The notes: generated by a model from the sequence alone, not told the origin. 64,000 bases of DNA from Weissella thailandensis (GCF_005405465.1 NZ_BJEC01000006.1:1-64000), one strand, 5' to 3'. Positions 25,407-36,718 are shown, counted from the stretch's first letter. Translations and numbers: made by a program.

Positions 25407-27560
25407 TTGGCTTCACAGACAGCTGTTAAAGAAAAAAAGGCGCGTGCGGTGAAATCAACAAAAACACAAACTAAATCTCGAGCGAAGAAAAAAACGAAGC
25501 AAAAAAAGAATTTAGTGATTGTTGAATCACCATCAAAGGCAAAAACGATTGAAAAGTATCTTGGACGCAACTACAAGGTTGTCGCTAGTATTGGTCATAT
25601 TCGTGATTTGCCTAAGTCAACGATGGGGGTTGATATCGAAAATGACTATCAACCAAAGTACATTAATATACGCGGTAAAGGCGATATTATTAAATCATTA
25701 AAAAAAGATGCCAAAGCAGCTAAACATGTTTATTTAGCATCTGACCCGGATCGAGAAGGAGAGGCAATCGCTTGGCATTTATCACATATTTTGGATCTTG
25801 ATTTGGATTCTAGTGATAATCGTGTTGTATTTAATGAAATAACAAAGGATGCCGTGAAGGATGCTTTTAAACATCCAAGAAAAATTGACATGGATCTTGT
25901 TGATGCGCAACAGGCTCGTCGTATCTTAGATCGGTTAGTTGGCTATTCGTTATCACCTATTCTATGGAAGAAAGTGAAAAAAGGATTGTCAGCTGGTCGT
26001 GTGCAATCAATTGCTTTGGGACTCGTTATCAAACGAGAGCAAGAAATACAAGCGTTTGAACCTGATGAATATTGGTCACTAGACACAATGTTTAAAAAGA
26101 GCCGGACGAAATTTAAAGCTGCATTTTATGGCCTGGAGGGTAAAAAGACGTCCTTGCCTGATAATGACGCTGTTCAAGAAGTTTTAAAAAAGATGGATCG
26201 CACAGCACCATTTAATGTGACTAATGTTGTGACGAAGGATCGTAAGCGTAATCCACAGCCACCATTTACAACTTCAACTATGCAACAAGCAGCCAATACG
26301 CAGTTAAACTTTAAAACTCGTAAAACGATGATGGCGGCGCAACAGTTATATGAAGGTATCAATCTAGGTGGTAAAAATGGTACTGTTGGATTGATAACAT
26401 ATATGCGTACGGATTCGGTTCGTTTGTCTGACACTGCTAAGGCAGAGGCATCAACGTTTATTAATGATGAATACGGCTCGGAGTATGCGGCTGTAAAACC
26501 AGTAGAAGGTAAACAACAGGAAGGGGCACAAGATGCCCATGAGGCTATTCGACCAACCTCAGTATTCCGAACGCCAGCATCTATTAAAGATAAGTTAACG
26601 AATGAGCAGTTTAAACTATATCAATTAATTTGGTCACGCTTTGTTGCTAGTCAAATGACCCCAGAAATTTTAGCAACCATGGCAGTAACCATTGAACAAA
26701 ACGGGGTGACTTTCCGTGCAAACGGGTCACAAACAAAGTTTGCTGGATTTACAAAGGCTTACCCAGCGGCAAAGAATAAAGATAACAAGCTGCCTAGCTT
26801 GGCAACTGGTGACGTTGTTGATATGGTATCAATGTCACCCGAGCAACATTTTACGCAACCGCCTGCTCGATATACCGAGGCAACTTTGGTGAGAGCATTA
26901 GAAGAAAACGGGGTCGGTCGTCCATCAACCTACGCAGCTACGATTGAGACAATTCAACGTCGTGCGTATGTCCGACTGGATACAAAAAAATTTGTACCAA
27001 CCGAATTAGGGGAGCTTGTCCAAAATACGGTGCAGGAATTCTTCCCAGATGTTACGAATATCAAATTTACTGCCAAAGTGGAGACTGACTTAGACAACGT
27101 TGAAGCTGGTCAAAAATATTGGGTTAAAGTTGTCGATGATTTCTTTACACCTTTTTCAAAAGAGCTAGAGACAGCTGAAAAAGAAATGGAAAAGATTGTC
27201 CTAAAAGACGAATTAGCCGGATTTGATTGTGATATTTGTGGTGCACCAATGCTTAAAAAATTAGGCCGTTATGGTAAGTTTTATGCTTGTTCACGGTTCC
27301 CAGATTGTCGCAATACACAAACGATTGTTGAAGAAATTGGCTTACTTTGTCCTAAATGTAAAACGGGACAAATCGTTGAACGTAAAACAAAACTTGGTCG
27401 TAAGTTTTATGGTTGTTCACGTTATCCAGAGTGTGATTTTGTGTCATGGGAAAAGCCAACTGAGAAAACGTTACCAGATGGTACAACGCCTAAAGATGAG
27501 ACTGATGACGATAACAAAAATCAAGAAAATACTGAAGAAACATCAAAGTCTTCAAAATGA
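25407..27560 (+). CDS. topA: DNA topoisomerase I
   Basis: Type IA topoisomerase that relaxes negative supercoils. An unusual Lys-rich head of ~34 residues precedes the Toprim domain ([18 protein letters not shown]). Catalytic Y332 lies in [13 protein letters not shown]. Two C-terminal four-cysteine zinc ribbons (CDIC...C...C and CPKC...C...C) lie between ~610 and 690, then an acidic tail. 717 aa. Start is TTG 25407 with AAGAGGTG upstream; no better ATG exists before the Toprim domain. Confidence 0.95.
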   Translation: MASQTAVKEKKARAVKSTKTQTKSRAKKKTKQKKNLVIVESPSKAKTIEKYLGRNYKVVASIGHIRDLPKSTMGVDIENDYQPKYINIRGKGDIIKSLKKDAKAAKHVYLASDPDREGEAIAWHLSHILDLDLDSSDNRVVFNEITKDAVKDAFKHPRKIDMDLVDAQQARRILDRLVGYSLSPILWKKVKKGLSAGRVQSIALGLVIKREQEIQAFEPDEYWSLDTMFKKSRTKFKAAFYGLEGKKTSLPDNDAVQEVLKKMDRTAPFNVTNVVTKDRKRNPQPPFTTSTMQQAANTQLNFKTRKTMMAAQQLYEGINLGGKNGTVGLITYMRTDSVRLSDTAKAEASTFINDEYGSEYAAVKPVEGKQQEGAQDAHEAIRPTSVFRTPASIKDKLTNEQFKLYQLIWSRFVASQMTPEILATMAVTIEQNGVTFRANGSQTKFAGFTKAYPAAKNKDNKLPSLATGDVVDMVSMSPEQHFTQPPARYTEATLVRALEENGVGRPSTYAATIETIQRRAYVRLDTKKFVPTELGELVQNTVQEFFPDVTNIKFTAKVETDLDNVEAGQKYWVKVVDDFFTPFSKELETAEKEMEKIVLKDELAGFDCDICGAPMLKKLGRYGKFYACSRFPDCRNTQTIVEEIGLLCPKCKTGQIVERKTKLGRKFYGCSRYPECDFVSWEKPTEKTLPDGTTPKDETDDDNKNQENTEETSKSSK

Positions 27561-27586
27561 TAGTGTATTTAGTGAAAGGTTGAGTT

Positions 27587-28513
27587 GTGACAGTAAGTGA
27601 AGCTGAAAATGAAAAACAACTTTTTTTAGACTATCTTCGTATTGAGAGACAATATTCGGATGACACACAAAAGGCTTATCAAGGAGATATTTCGGAGTTC
27701 CTGACATTTTTGTCTCGAACGCAATCTACTAAAGAGATTGTTTTAGCAGATATTACATCGTTTGATGTACGTGTGTTTTTATCCGAACTATATGAAAAAG
27801 GTGATGAGTCACGGACCATTGCGCGGAAAGTTAGCTCTTTACGTAGTTTTTACCGATTTTTAGTTAATAATGAATTAGTGAGCGACAATCCCTTTGTAGG
27901 TATCGTTTTAAAGAAGCCAGGCCAACATTTACCACGTTATTTTTATCAGAAGGAATTAAATAGCATGTTTGATGTGGCGGCAAAGGACAAGTCCGCACTT
28001 GGACTTAGAAATCAATTGTTACTAGAAATGCTTTACGGCACAGGGGCACGTGTTTCAGAAATTGCCAATATGACCTTACAGAATGTTGATAGTAAGGCAC
28101 GTGTTGCGACAATTATTGGAAAAGGTAATAAGACACGTATTGTACCATTTGGGCGTTATGCGGCTGATGCCTTAGCAACTTACTTAGAGGCAGGTAGACC
28201 TGTACTAGCAAGTAAGCAGGATGAGCCTTTTAATAAATTATTCTTGAATCAACGTGGGGCACCAGTCACTACGGCAGGAATTGAGTATATTTTGAAACAA
28301 ATTGGTAAAAAAGCAGGTTTGACCCAAGATGTGACTGCTCACATGTTTAGACATACATTTGCGACTGATCTTTTAAACAATCAGGCTGATTTAAGAACCG
28401 TACAACAGCTGTTAGGACATAGCAGTTTAAGCACAACCCAAATTTATACACACGTAACAACGGAAAATTTGCAGAAAAGTTATCGTAATTTTTTTCCAAG
28501 AGCTTCAGACTAG
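27587..28513 (+). CDS. xerC: Tyrosine recombinase XerC
   Basis: Resolves chromosome dimers at dif with a partner recombinase. N-terminal SAM-like core-binding domain (~8-95), then the catalytic domain with R155 (GTGARVSEI), K179 (IIGKGNK), H252/R255 (HMFRHTFAT), H278 (LLGHSS) and nucleophile Y287 (TTQIYTHV). 308 aa. GTG start 27587 after GAAAGGTTGA. It follows topA by 26 nt. In many lactobacilli trmFO sits between these genes and hslVU after xerC; neither is here. Confidence 0.93.
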   Translation: MTVSEAENEKQLFLDYLRIERQYSDDTQKAYQGDISEFLTFLSRTQSTKEIVLADITSFDVRVFLSELYEKGDESRTIARKVSSLRSFYRFLVNNELVSDNPFVGIVLKKPGQHLPRYFYQKELNSMFDVAAKDKSALGLRNQLLLEMLYGTGARVSEIANMTLQNVDSKARVATIIGKGNKTRIVPFGRYAADALATYLEAGRPVLASKQDEPFNKLFLNQRGAPVTTAGIEYILKQIGKKAGLTQDVTAHMFRHTFATDLLNNQADLRTVQQLLGHSSLSTTQIYTHVTTENLQKSYRNFFPRASD

Positions 28514-28585
28514 CATATAATAAATTGGTAAAGACCAATTTTATTTGCTATCATTATGGTAGTATCTAGTTATTTTGGAGGGGTT

Positions 28586-29467
28586 ATGTCAGTTAAACTT
28601 GAAAATGAAAATATAATTGTTAAGATATCGGAAATGGGTGCGGAACTTACAAGTGTTACGAGACGTGACACCGGCCTGGAATACATGTGGACAGCAGACC
28701 CAAATTTTTGGGGTCGCCATGCGCCTAATTTGTTTCCAATTGTTGGTCGTCTAAAGGGAGATCGCTATAAATACCGTGATAAAACTTATTTTATGACACA
28801 ACATGGTTTTGCCCGTGATAATGAATTTGATTTGGTAGAGAAAACTAGTACAATGGCTAGGCTTCGCCTAGTAGATTCAGAAGAAACACAATCAATCTAT
28901 CCATTCCATTTTCAGTTTGATATTATTTTTCGATTAACTGATCAAGATATGTTGGGAATCACTTATGTTGTTACCAATACTGACACGCATGACATTTATT
29001 TTTCCGTTGGTGGTCATCCGGGTTTCCGTGTTCCACTTGAAGAAGGAGAGAAATTTACCGACTATTATGTCAATGTCGATCCAACTCGTAAATATTCACG
29101 CTCAAAGTTAGTCGGGCCGTATCTAGATAATAATTTAGACACGACGTTTAATTCGGACATTCCCTTACGTTTACGCTATGATGATTATAAAAATGATGCC
29201 ATTATCTTACGACTAGATAGCAATCCTGTATCGGTTGTCTTGGCTAAGCTACATGAGTCTCACGGAATTACCATGCACGTACAGGATGCAAAATATCTGG
29301 GTATTTGGACGCCTTATGGTAAAGATGCGCCCTTTGTCTGCTTAGAGCCTTGGTGGGGAATAGCTGATACTGTCGATGCGGACGGTATTATCAATCATAA
29401 GTATGCGATTAATAATTTAGCACCAGCACAAACATTTACTGGCTCATACTCACTATCCTTCTTTTAA
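28586..29467 (+). CDS. Aldose 1-epimerase family protein
   Basis: Galactose mutarotase-like protein of the LacX/YeaD-type subgroup, probably interconverting anomers of a sugar or sugar phosphate; substrate unknown. NLFPIVGRLKGDRYKY (~45-60), QHGFARDNEF (~74-83), VGGHPGFRVPL (~155) and a C-terminal CLEPWWGIAD are seen. 293 aa from ATG 28586, preferred over 28556 because TTGGAGGGG lies just upstream. Ends at a bidirectional terminator. Confidence 0.87.
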   Translation: MSVKLENENIIVKISEMGAELTSVTRRDTGLEYMWTADPNFWGRHAPNLFPIVGRLKGDRYKYRDKTYFMTQHGFARDNEFDLVEKTSTMARLRLVDSEETQSIYPFHFQFDIIFRLTDQDMLGITYVVTNTDTHDIYFSVGGHPGFRVPLEEGEKFTDYYVNVDPTRKYSRSKLVGPYLDNNLDTTFNSDIPLRLRYDDYKNDAIILRLDSNPVSVVLAKLHESHGITMHVQDAKYLGIWTPYGKDAPFVCLEPWWGIADTVDADGIINHKYAINNLAPAQTFTGSYSLSFF

Positions 29468-29484
29468 AGTTAAAAAGATAATAA

Positions 29485-29570
29485 ATAAAAAAACTCTCTC
29501 AGAGTAAGTTAGATGTTGATAACCTGTAAAAGTTATCACTGCCAACCTTCTGAGAGAGTTTTATTTATTA
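29485..29570. terminator. Bidirectional terminator between epimerase and plsY
   Basis: Long arms AAAACTCTCTCAGAG (29490-29504) and TTCTGAGAGAGTTTT (~29548-29562) enclose a second small hairpin GATAAC/GTTATC. A-run on the left and T-run on the right fit termination of both convergent genes. Confidence 0.85.
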
Positions 29571-30191
29571 TTTTTTTGATAACCAATAGCCCAGCCCAAA
29601 TGGGACTTTTGATTCAGTACCATTAAAGATTCGCTTAATATTACCACGGTGTCGGTAAAATACGAATATTGTTAGTGCGAGGGCAATCGTTGTTAGTAAC
29701 CAATCATGCAACCAAAATGCTGATAGTAAGGTGACAACAGTAAAACCAAGCATTGAACCAATTGAGACCATACTAGTAAGCAAAATGGATGAAATAAAGG
29801 CAATGACAGCAGCTAGGAACATAGAAGGGCTATATAGTAGCAAGACACCAACAGAGGTGGCAACTGCTTTACCACCTTTAAAGCCAATCCACATAGAAAA
29901 TGTGTGACCTAAGATGGCACCTAAACCGACAACCATGAAAGCCCATTGGGGTGCTGGCCCCCAGATACTAGCCATCAAAGCGCCTAGTATTCCCTTACAT
30001 AAGTCGATAATTAAGACGATTGTGCCCGGTACTGGACCTAATGTTCTAAAAGTATTAGTGGTGCCGATATTTCCCGAACCTAATTCTAATATATTCTTCT
30101 TATAAAAGATCTTTCCAATCCAATATCCTGTTGGAATAGACCCAAATAAGTAAGCCAAGATAAAACTAATAATAAAATGAAAAATCGTCAC
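29568..30191 (-). CDS. plsY: Glycerol-3-phosphate acyltransferase PlsY
   Basis: Integral membrane enzyme that transfers acyl from acyl-phosphate to glycerol 3-phosphate, the first step of phosphatidic acid synthesis. Signature motifs: YLFGSIPTGYWIGK (14-27), GSGNIGTTNTFRTLG (~39-53) and GFKGGKAVATSVG (~103-115), between about five membrane helices. 207 aa. Start is GTG 30191, with AAGGAG 8 nt upstream on the minus strand. Divergent from parE, as in B. subtilis plsY (yneS)/parE. Confidence 0.94.
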   Translation of the reverse strand: MTIFHFIISFILAYLFGSIPTGYWIGKIFYKKNILELGSGNIGTTNTFRTLGPVPGTIVLIIDLCKGILGALMASIWGPAPQWAFMVVGLGAILGHTFSMWIGFKGGKAVATSVGVLLLYSPSMFLAAVIAFISSILLTSMVSIGSMLGFTVVTLLSAFWLHDWLLTTIALALTIFVFYRHRGNIKRIFNGTESKVPFGLGYWLSKK

Positions 30192-30276
30192 AACGATATC
30201 TCCTTAAATGTATTTTAATAATTGCATGGTTCTATTGAATTACAGAACGATATCTATTCTAGCATGTTTCTAAAGG

Positions 30277-30304
30277 TTGAGACTTTAAATTTTTTTAATA
30301 GTAT
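30277..30304 (+). promoter_or_regulatory. Possible parE-parC promoter
   Basis: TTGAGA (30277-30282), 16-bp spacer, TAGTAT (30299-30304), within the plsY/parE divergent gap; leader would be ~75 nt. Confidence 0.4.
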
Positions 30305-30386
30305 TGCGTCAGAGGTTAGTTTTGAGCTATTATGAAATCTGAAACGCATTAAATTGCAAGTTAAATTATATGAAAGGGAAACGTCC

Positions 30387-32414
30387 ATGGCAAAGAAAAA
30401 TGATTATTCGGATGATTCCATTACAGTTTTAGAAGGACTCGAGGCAGTTCGTAAACGACCGGGGATGTATATTGGATCAACAGATGGAAAAGGTCTCCAT
30501 CATTTAGTGTACGAGATTTTTGATAATGCTGTTGATGAGGCATTGGCCGGTTACGGTGATGAAATCAATGTAACCATTCATGAAAATAATGCCATTACAG
30601 TGGTAGATCATGGTCGTGGTATGCCCGTGGGTATGCATTCATCTGGTAAACCAACACCAGAGGTTATTTTGACAGTTTTGCATGCTGGTGGAAAATTTGG
30701 CCAGGGTGGTTATAAGACGTCAGGAGGCCTTCATGGTGTCGGCTCTTCGGTTGTTAATGCATTATCTAGTGACTTAGTTGTTACGATTGTACGAGATGGT
30801 GTGAAGTATCAGGAACATTTTATAAACGGTGGTCATCCTGATGGCACATTAAAGAAGATTGGTAAAACAAAGGAAGCTTCTGGGACAACGATTACTTTTA
30901 AACCAGATCCTCAAGTTTTTTCAACAACAATTTATAATTTTAATACGTTGGCCGAAAGATTACGTGAGTCGGCATTTCTGCTTAGTGATGTCAAAATCAC
31001 CTTAACTGATGAACGGTCAGGACAAGAACAAACTGAAACGTATCATTTTCCAGAAGGGATTAAGGCTTTCGTCACTTATTTGAACGAAGATAAGGATACT
31101 TTAGGTGACATCATGTATTTTGATGGCACTGCGCAAGGAGTTGAAGTTGAAGTATCCGCACAATATAATGACGGCTTTTCGGAAACGATGATGTCTTTCG
31201 TTAACAATGTGCGAACGCCAGATGGTGGTACTCATGAAGCGGGTTTGAGAGCAGCCTGGACTAAAGCATTTAACGACTATGCCCGACGCGTAAACTTGCT
31301 AAAAGATAAGGACAAGAATCTTGAGGGCTCGGATGTTCGCGAGGGATTGTCAGCGGTAATTTCATTGCGAATTCCAGAAAATATTCTTCAGTTTGAAGGT
31401 CAAACAAAGGAGAAGCTAGGAACACCTGAGGCCAGGACAATTGTTGATAACATTATCACTGAGCAACTTGGATTCTATTTAATGGAAAATGGTGAATTTT
31501 CTCAGAACTTAATTCGAAAGTCTCTTCGTGCTAGGGAAGCGCGTGAGGCAGCCAGAAAAGCCCGGGATGAGGCTCGTTCTGGTAAAAAGAAAGGTAAAAG
31601 TGAACGCCTACTATCTGGAAAATTAACGCCTGCCCAATCGAAAAATGCTAATAAAAATGAACTTTTCTTAGTGGAGGGTGACTCCGCCGGTGGTTCTGCT
31701 AAACAAGGTCGTAATCGTAAATTCCAAGCAATCTTACCGTTACGTGGTAAAGTGTTGAATACTGAAAAAGCCAAATTGCCCGATATTATGAAGAATGAAG
31801 AGATATCGACAATTATTTATACCATTGGTGCGGGTGTTGGACCTGAGTTTAAAGTGGCCGATGCAAATTACGATAAAATTATTATTATGACCGATGCGGA
31901 CGATGATGGGGCCCATATTCAAACGCTGTTACTGACTTTCTTTTATAAGTATATGCGTCCATTAATTGATGAGGGTAAGGTTTATATTGCTTTGCCACCG
32001 TTGTACATGTTACGTAAAGGTAAGGGCAAACAACAACAAATCGAGTATGCCTGGACCGATGATCAATTAGTTGAAGCTGAAGAAGAAATTGGTCGGGGAT
32101 ACACATTACAACGCTTTAAGGGGCTTGGTGAAATGAATGCTGAGCAACTTTGGGCGACAACAATGGACCCAACACAGCGTACCTTGATTCGGGTTAAGGT
32201 TGATGATGCAATGCTAGCTGAGAAACGGGTTACCACGTTGATGGGTGACAAGGTTGAACCTCGTCGTAAATGGATTGAAAGTAATGTTGCCTTTAACTTA
32301 GTCGAAGAGGGTGATACCCTCCTTGAGGAGGCGGTTCAAAATGAAGAGCTCAGTTCACAAAGTAAAGAATTTGTCACGCCAGTTATTGAAAGTTGGCAAG
32401 ACAAAAAGGAGTAA
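30387..32414 (+). CDS. parE: DNA topoisomerase IV subunit B
   Basis: ATPase subunit of topoisomerase IV, which decatenates daughter chromosomes. GHKL ATPase motifs: EIFDNAVDEA, DHGRGMPVG, GLHGVGSSVVNAL; the Toprim part has FLVEGDSAGGSAKQGRNR and DADDDGAHI. About 675 aa from ATG 30387 (GAAAGGGAAAC upstream); the frame is open from 30354 but the upstream residues are not family-like. ParE rather than GyrB is called from linkage to plsY and to parC 6 nt downstream. Confidence 0.93.
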   Translation: MAKKNDYSDDSITVLEGLEAVRKRPGMYIGSTDGKGLHHLVYEIFDNAVDEALAGYGDEINVTIHENNAITVVDHGRGMPVGMHSSGKPTPEVILTVLHAGGKFGQGGYKTSGGLHGVGSSVVNALSSDLVVTIVRDGVKYQEHFINGGHPDGTLKKIGKTKEASGTTITFKPDPQVFSTTIYNFNTLAERLRESAFLLSDVKITLTDERSGQEQTETYHFPEGIKAFVTYLNEDKDTLGDIMYFDGTAQGVEVEVSAQYNDGFSETMMSFVNNVRTPDGGTHEAGLRAAWTKAFNDYARRVNLLKDKDKNLEGSDVREGLSAVISLRIPENILQFEGQTKEKLGTPEARTIVDNIITEQLGFYLMENGEFSQNLIRKSLRAREAREAARKARDEARSGKKKGKSERLLSGKLTPAQSKNANKNELFLVEGDSAGGSAKQGRNRKFQAILPLRGKVLNTEKAKLPDIMKNEEISTIIYTIGAGVGPEFKVADANYDKIIIMTDADDDGAHIQTLLLTFFYKYMRPLIDEGKVYIALPPLYMLRKGKGKQQQIEYAWTDDQLVEAEEEIGRGYTLQRFKGLGEMNAEQLWATTMDPTQRTLIRVKVDDAMLAEKRVTTLMGDKVEPRRKWIESNVAFNLVEEGDTLLEEAVQNEELSSQSKEFVTPVIESWQDKKE

Positions 32415-32420
32415 GATTGA

Positions 32421-34880
32421 ATGGTAGAAATTGGCAATATTCAAGAATTAAGCCTTGAAGCAGTTATGGGTGACCGCTTTGGGCGTTATTCGAAGTACAT
32501 CATTCAAGAGCGTGCATTACCAGATATTCGTGATGGGTTGAAGCCCGTACAACGCCGTATTTTGTACGCCATGAATAAGGATGGTAATACTTTTGATAAA
32601 CAATTCCGTAAATCTGCAAAATCAGTTGGAAATGTTATGGGTAACTTCCACCCACACGGTGACTCTTCAATTTATGAGGCACTCGTACGCATGTCTCAGG
32701 ACTGGAAATTACGGGCACCTCTCGTTGAAATGCACGGAAACAATGGATCAATCGATAATGATCCACCAGCAGCTATGCGTTATACAGAGGCACGTTTGTC
32801 GAAATTAGCTGGTGAAATGTTACGTGATTTGGAAAAAGATACTGTTGATATGGTATTGAATTTTGACGATACCGAATATGAACCAACAGTCTTACCGGCT
32901 CATTTTCCTAATCTGTTAGTAAATGGAGCGACTGGAATTTCTGCCGGATATGCAACAGATATCCCCCCTCATAACCTGGGCGAAGTAATTGATGCATTGA
33001 TTTATCTATTGGCGCATCCAAAAGCGAGTTTAGAAGATTTGATGGGATTTGTTCAGGGACCTGATTTCCCCACTGGAGGGATTATAGAAGGTGTGGAAGG
33101 CATTAAATCCGCCTATAAAAATGGGCGTGGTCGCATTGTAGTCCGCTCAAAAACTGAAATTGTTAGTTTAAAGGGTGGTAAATCACAAATTCAAGTTAGC
33201 GAGATTCCGTATGAAGTCAACAAAGCAAACTTAGTTAAAAAGATCGATGAGTTGCGCTTAAATAAAGATGTATCAGGAATCGTTGAAGTGCGTGATGAAT
33301 CTGATCGTGATGGGTTATCAATTGCTATTGAATTAAGCAAAGATGCAAATGACCAAGGTATTTTAGCTTATTTGTTAAAGAAAACTGATTTGCAAGTTAC
33401 TTATAATTTTAATATGGTAGCGATTCATGATCTACGTCCAGAACGAGTGGGACTAAAAACCGCTTTACAGGCATTTTTAGACCATCAAGTTGAAATTATT
33501 ACTAAGCGAACGGAGTATGATTTACGTAAAGCGAAGGAACGTCAACATATTGTTACTGGTTTAATCAAAGCACTGTCAATCCTTGATGAAGTGATTGCAA
33601 CGATTCGTAGTTCGGAAAATCGTAAAAGTGCTAAGCAGAATTTAGTTGATCAATATGATTTTTCTCTCGAGCAGGCGGAAGCAATCGTTACTTTGCAATT
33701 GTATCGATTAACGAATACTGATGTGACACAATTACAAGCAGAATTTGAAGAATTATCTAACCAAATCATGCACTTTAATGCTATTTTGTCAGAACCTAAA
33801 GTATTACGCCAAGAATTACGTCAAGAACTAAAAACCATTAAAAAGAATTATAGTACACCACGACTAACAGCTATTGAAACAGATGTTCAAGAATTGAAGT
33901 ATGATTCGACTGTGACCGTTGCTGACGAGGATGTTGCCGTGCTTGTATCGAAAATGGGATATGTTAAGCGCTCATCATTGCGTTCGTATAAAGCGTCAGG
34001 AGATGAAAACGGGCTGCGTGATGATGATCAGACGTTATTTGTCGATCGTGTCAATACGCTACAACATATGTTTATCTTTACTAACAAGGGACATGTTATT
34101 TATCGCCCTATTCACGAGTTACCTGAATTCAAGTGGAAAGAACCTGGTGAACATTTATCACAATCAATAAGTGGTTTTGTTGCTGATGAGGAGATTATCC
34201 GTGTTGAGGTTGTGGACGATATTAATTCATTAGAAGGTACTTGGCTAAGTGCGACAAACGATGGTTATATTAAACAATTTAGTTTTGAAGATTTAACGCC
34301 TCGAAGTACGTACAAAAAGCGCAGTACCGTCTATATGAAGTTGAAGGCTGATGATGCAGTCATAGTTGGCCTGGAGTATCTACCTGTAGGAGCAACCAGT
34401 AATCGTACTGTCGTCCTAACGACGAGACATGCAATTGGCTTGCGTTATGATGTCAATGAAGTACCAACGTCTGGTAATCGTACGGCAGGTGTAAAGGCAA
34501 TGAACCTAGCTGCTGATGATATCATCGTTGGTATGGCAACGGTAACGGCAAAGCAAGCAGTGGTTATCATTACGCACCGGGGTGCCTTTAAATGGATGTC
34601 AGTTGACGAAATACCTGTGACGAGTCGTGCTCGCAAAGGGGTTGCTATTATGAGGGAGTTAAAGAAGGATTCCCATGAAATCGTGGCAACTATCATTGTT
34701 GATCAGCAGGCACCAGCACCATTATCGATTTTTACGAGTCGTGGCAAACAGTTTGACGTGTCACCTAAGGATCACGGTTTGAGTCAACGATACAGTAATG
34801 GTAGTTTTATTATTGATGTTGCAACTGATGGACAACCCGTAAGTATCCGTTTATATGATGAAACAAAAGTAGAAAATTAA
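32421..34880 (+). CDS. parC: DNA topoisomerase IV subunit A
   Basis: Breakage-reunion subunit of topoisomerase IV. The catalytic tyrosine is Y121 in [11 protein letters not shown]. The quinolone-resistance region shows [15 protein letters not shown] with Ser and Glu at the usual sites, i.e. the susceptible-type pair. The C-terminal beta-pinwheel begins ~490. 819 aa is normal. The ATG is 6 nt after the parE stop, with AAAAGGAG upstream in the parE end. Confidence 0.94.
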   Translation: MVEIGNIQELSLEAVMGDRFGRYSKYIIQERALPDIRDGLKPVQRRILYAMNKDGNTFDKQFRKSAKSVGNVMGNFHPHGDSSIYEALVRMSQDWKLRAPLVEMHGNNGSIDNDPPAAMRYTEARLSKLAGEMLRDLEKDTVDMVLNFDDTEYEPTVLPAHFPNLLVNGATGISAGYATDIPPHNLGEVIDALIYLLAHPKASLEDLMGFVQGPDFPTGGIIEGVEGIKSAYKNGRGRIVVRSKTEIVSLKGGKSQIQVSEIPYEVNKANLVKKIDELRLNKDVSGIVEVRDESDRDGLSIAIELSKDANDQGILAYLLKKTDLQVTYNFNMVAIHDLRPERVGLKTALQAFLDHQVEIITKRTEYDLRKAKERQHIVTGLIKALSILDEVIATIRSSENRKSAKQNLVDQYDFSLEQAEAIVTLQLYRLTNTDVTQLQAEFEELSNQIMHFNAILSEPKVLRQELRQELKTIKKNYSTPRLTAIETDVQELKYDSTVTVADEDVAVLVSKMGYVKRSSLRSYKASGDENGLRDDDQTLFVDRVNTLQHMFIFTNKGHVIYRPIHELPEFKWKEPGEHLSQSISGFVADEEIIRVEVVDDINSLEGTWLSATNDGYIKQFSFEDLTPRSTYKKRSTVYMKLKADDAVIVGLEYLPVGATSNRTVVLTTRHAIGLRYDVNEVPTSGNRTAGVKAMNLAADDIIVGMATVTAKQAVVIITHRGAFKWMSVDEIPVTSRARKGVAIMRELKKDSHEIVATIIVDQQAPAPLSIFTSRGKQFDVSPKDHGLSQRYSNGSFIIDVATDGQPVSIRLYDETKVEN

Positions 34881-34961
34881 AGTTTTCTGGATGTTTCATC
34901 ATTAAAAATGGTGTATTATTAATTGTAATGATAAAGAAATAATGAATTGGAGAATTATCTG

Positions 34962-35888
34962 ATGACTAAGACGTTGGTTTTTGGACACCAAAATCCTGAT
35001 ACAGACACAATTGCATCTGCTGTTTCTGCAGCTTACTTTTTAAATAAAGCTTATCAAGTTGATACAGAAGCTGCTGCTTTGGGAACACCCAATGCAGAGA
35101 CTGAATATGCATTAAACTATTTTAAATTAGAAGCACCTCGTGTTATTGAGCAAGCCGACACAGAAGAAGTCGTTTTGGTTGACCACAATGAGGCAAGCCA
35201 ATCAGTTGCTAATTTAGCTGATGTTACCGTAGCTGGTGTATATGATCACCACAAGATCAATTTCACTTCAGCTGCCCCATTATGGTTCATTAATAAGCCA
35301 TTAGGCTCAGTTGCCACTTTGCTTTATTATGAATACAAAGACGCTGGTATTGAAATTCCAGCCAAGATTGCTGGTTTAATGCTTTCAGCAATTATTTCGG
35401 ACACGCTTTTGCTAAAGAGCCCAACGACAACATCTGCCGATAAGCCAGCATTAGAAGGACTAGCTAAGATTGCTGGTTTGGACGATTATGAAGCTTATGG
35501 TTTGGAAATGTTGAAGGCCGGAACGGACCTATCAACTAAGTCAGCAAAGGACTTAATTGATGGGGATGCTAAGTCATTTGAGCTAGCTGGACAAACTGTA
35601 CGTATTGGTCAAGTTAACACAGTGGATGTTAATGATGTGTTTGCTCGCCGCGATGAAATCGCAGCTGCAATTGAAACTGAATTAGCAGAAGATGGTTATA
35701 GCACATTTGTATTCGTTGTTACTAATATTTTGGATTCAGACTCAGACATTCTTGTTTTGGGTGAAAACCAAGACAAGGTAGCAGCTGCATTTGGGGTAAC
35801 ATTAACCGACGGTCGTGCATCATTACCAGGTGTTGTTTCACGTAAGAAGCAGGTTGTGCCACCATTAACAACAGCCTTTGAAGGATAA
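34962..35888 (+). CDS. ppaC: Manganese-dependent inorganic pyrophosphatase
   Basis: DHH-family (family II) pyrophosphatase that hydrolyses PPi and pulls biosynthesis forward. FGHQNPDTDTIASA (~6-19), VDHNEASQ (~72), YDHHKINF (~95) and the C-terminal SRKKQVVPPL (DHHA2 region) are diagnostic. 308 aa from ATG 34962; TTGGAGAA 8 nt upstream decides against the in-frame TTG at 34947. Ends at a bidirectional terminator. Confidence 0.95.
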   Translation: MTKTLVFGHQNPDTDTIASAVSAAYFLNKAYQVDTEAAALGTPNAETEYALNYFKLEAPRVIEQADTEEVVLVDHNEASQSVANLADVTVAGVYDHHKINFTSAAPLWFINKPLGSVATLLYYEYKDAGIEIPAKIAGLMLSAIISDTLLLKSPTTTSADKPALEGLAKIAGLDDYEAYGLEMLKAGTDLSTKSAKDLIDGDAKSFELAGQTVRIGQVNTVDVNDVFARRDEIAAAIETELAEDGYSTFVFVVTNILDSDSDILVLGENQDKVAAAFGVTLTDGRASLPGVVSRKKQVVPPLTTAFEG

Positions 35889-35890
35889 TA

Positions 35891-35952
35891 AAAAAGAATT
35901 GCTGAATAACAAATTTCTACTAGTAAGGAATTTGAATCAGCAATTCTTTTTT
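35891..35952. terminator. Bidirectional terminator between ppaC and busR
   Basis: Perfect arms AAAAAGAATTGCTGA (35891-35905) and TCAGCAATTCTTTTT (35937-35951). It serves the convergent ppaC (+) and busR (-). Confidence 0.88.
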
Positions 35953-35972
35953 GTATATTTTTAACTGAACGC

Positions 35973-36590
35973 TTATTCATAAAAAAGATGATAGACATTT
36001 TGTACGCTTAATTCGTTACCAACAAAGTAAAGTGTGTCATCTTTTTCTATTTTGGCGTATGGACCAGGTGATAGTGTCAAGCGGTTTTCATGGAGAATAC
36101 CAACTAGAGTTGTACCAGTTCGATGCCAAAAGTTTAATTCACTAACAGTTTTATCAAACATTGGCGAATCATTGTTTAACTTTAATTCATAAGGCCTAAA
36201 TGGATTGTGCTCTTTATAATATTGGGTTTGTTCAATAAAAGCATTTAGTGATTGTGTTAGGGTTTCTAATCCTGCCTCTTGATTCGCAATTTGCTTAACC
36301 AAATCAGTCTGTAAGTTTTGTAGGTTTTGTGCATCGCTTTCTGAATTAATAAATTCTTGTGCTTTTTCGCGAGAAATGATGATAGCACCACTGCCATGAT
36401 GGGTTTCAACAATACCTAAATCTTCTAAAATGCTAATTGCCCGACGAGCAGTTTCTGAAGATACGCCATAATTAGTTGCGAGTGTTGATCGCGCATGAAT
36501 TTTTTTACCGACTTGTAGTTGACCATTACTAATCTGTTCAGCAATTCGTAAAGCGATTCTTCGATAGCGAGGTTGCTTAATGGTTGGCAT
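35973..36590 (-). CDS. busR: BusR-type GntR repressor with RCK_C domain
   Basis: Transcription factor with a GntR winged helix (1-~75; RSTLATNYGVSSETARRAIS), a coiled coil (~85-125) and a C-terminal RCK_C/TrkA-C domain (~147-205; TTLVGILHENRLTLSPGPY). This architecture is BusR of Lactococcus and Streptococcus, where c-di-AMP binds the RCK_C domain and drives repression of the betaine importer busAA-busAB. Those two genes are divergent here, with a palindrome in between. TAGGAGGATTTT precedes the ATG at 36590. 205 aa. c-di-AMP binding is inferred from the family. Confidence 0.9.
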   Translation of the reverse strand: MPTIKQPRYRRIALRIAEQISNGQLQVGKKIHARSTLATNYGVSSETARRAISILEDLGIVETHHGSGAIIISREKAQEFINSESDAQNLQNLQTDLVKQIANQEAGLETLTQSLNAFIEQTQYYKEHNPFRPYELKLNNDSPMFDKTVSELNFWHRTGTTLVGILHENRLTLSPGPYAKIEKDDTLYFVGNELSVQNVYHLFYE

Positions 36591-36718
36591 AAAATCCTCC
36601 TAAAATTAGTCATATACTTACAGAATATCATATAATGCGCTAAACGTCCGCTTTTAGCAATTATAAAAAATAATTGGTACGGTTATTTAATTAACTAATG
36701 GCACAACAACCTTAACAT

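Noticed and set aside
30354-32414. GyrB identity for the 30387 gene
   Set aside because: Linkage to plsY and an adjacent parC-type gene, and absence of dnaA/recF neighbours, favour ParE.
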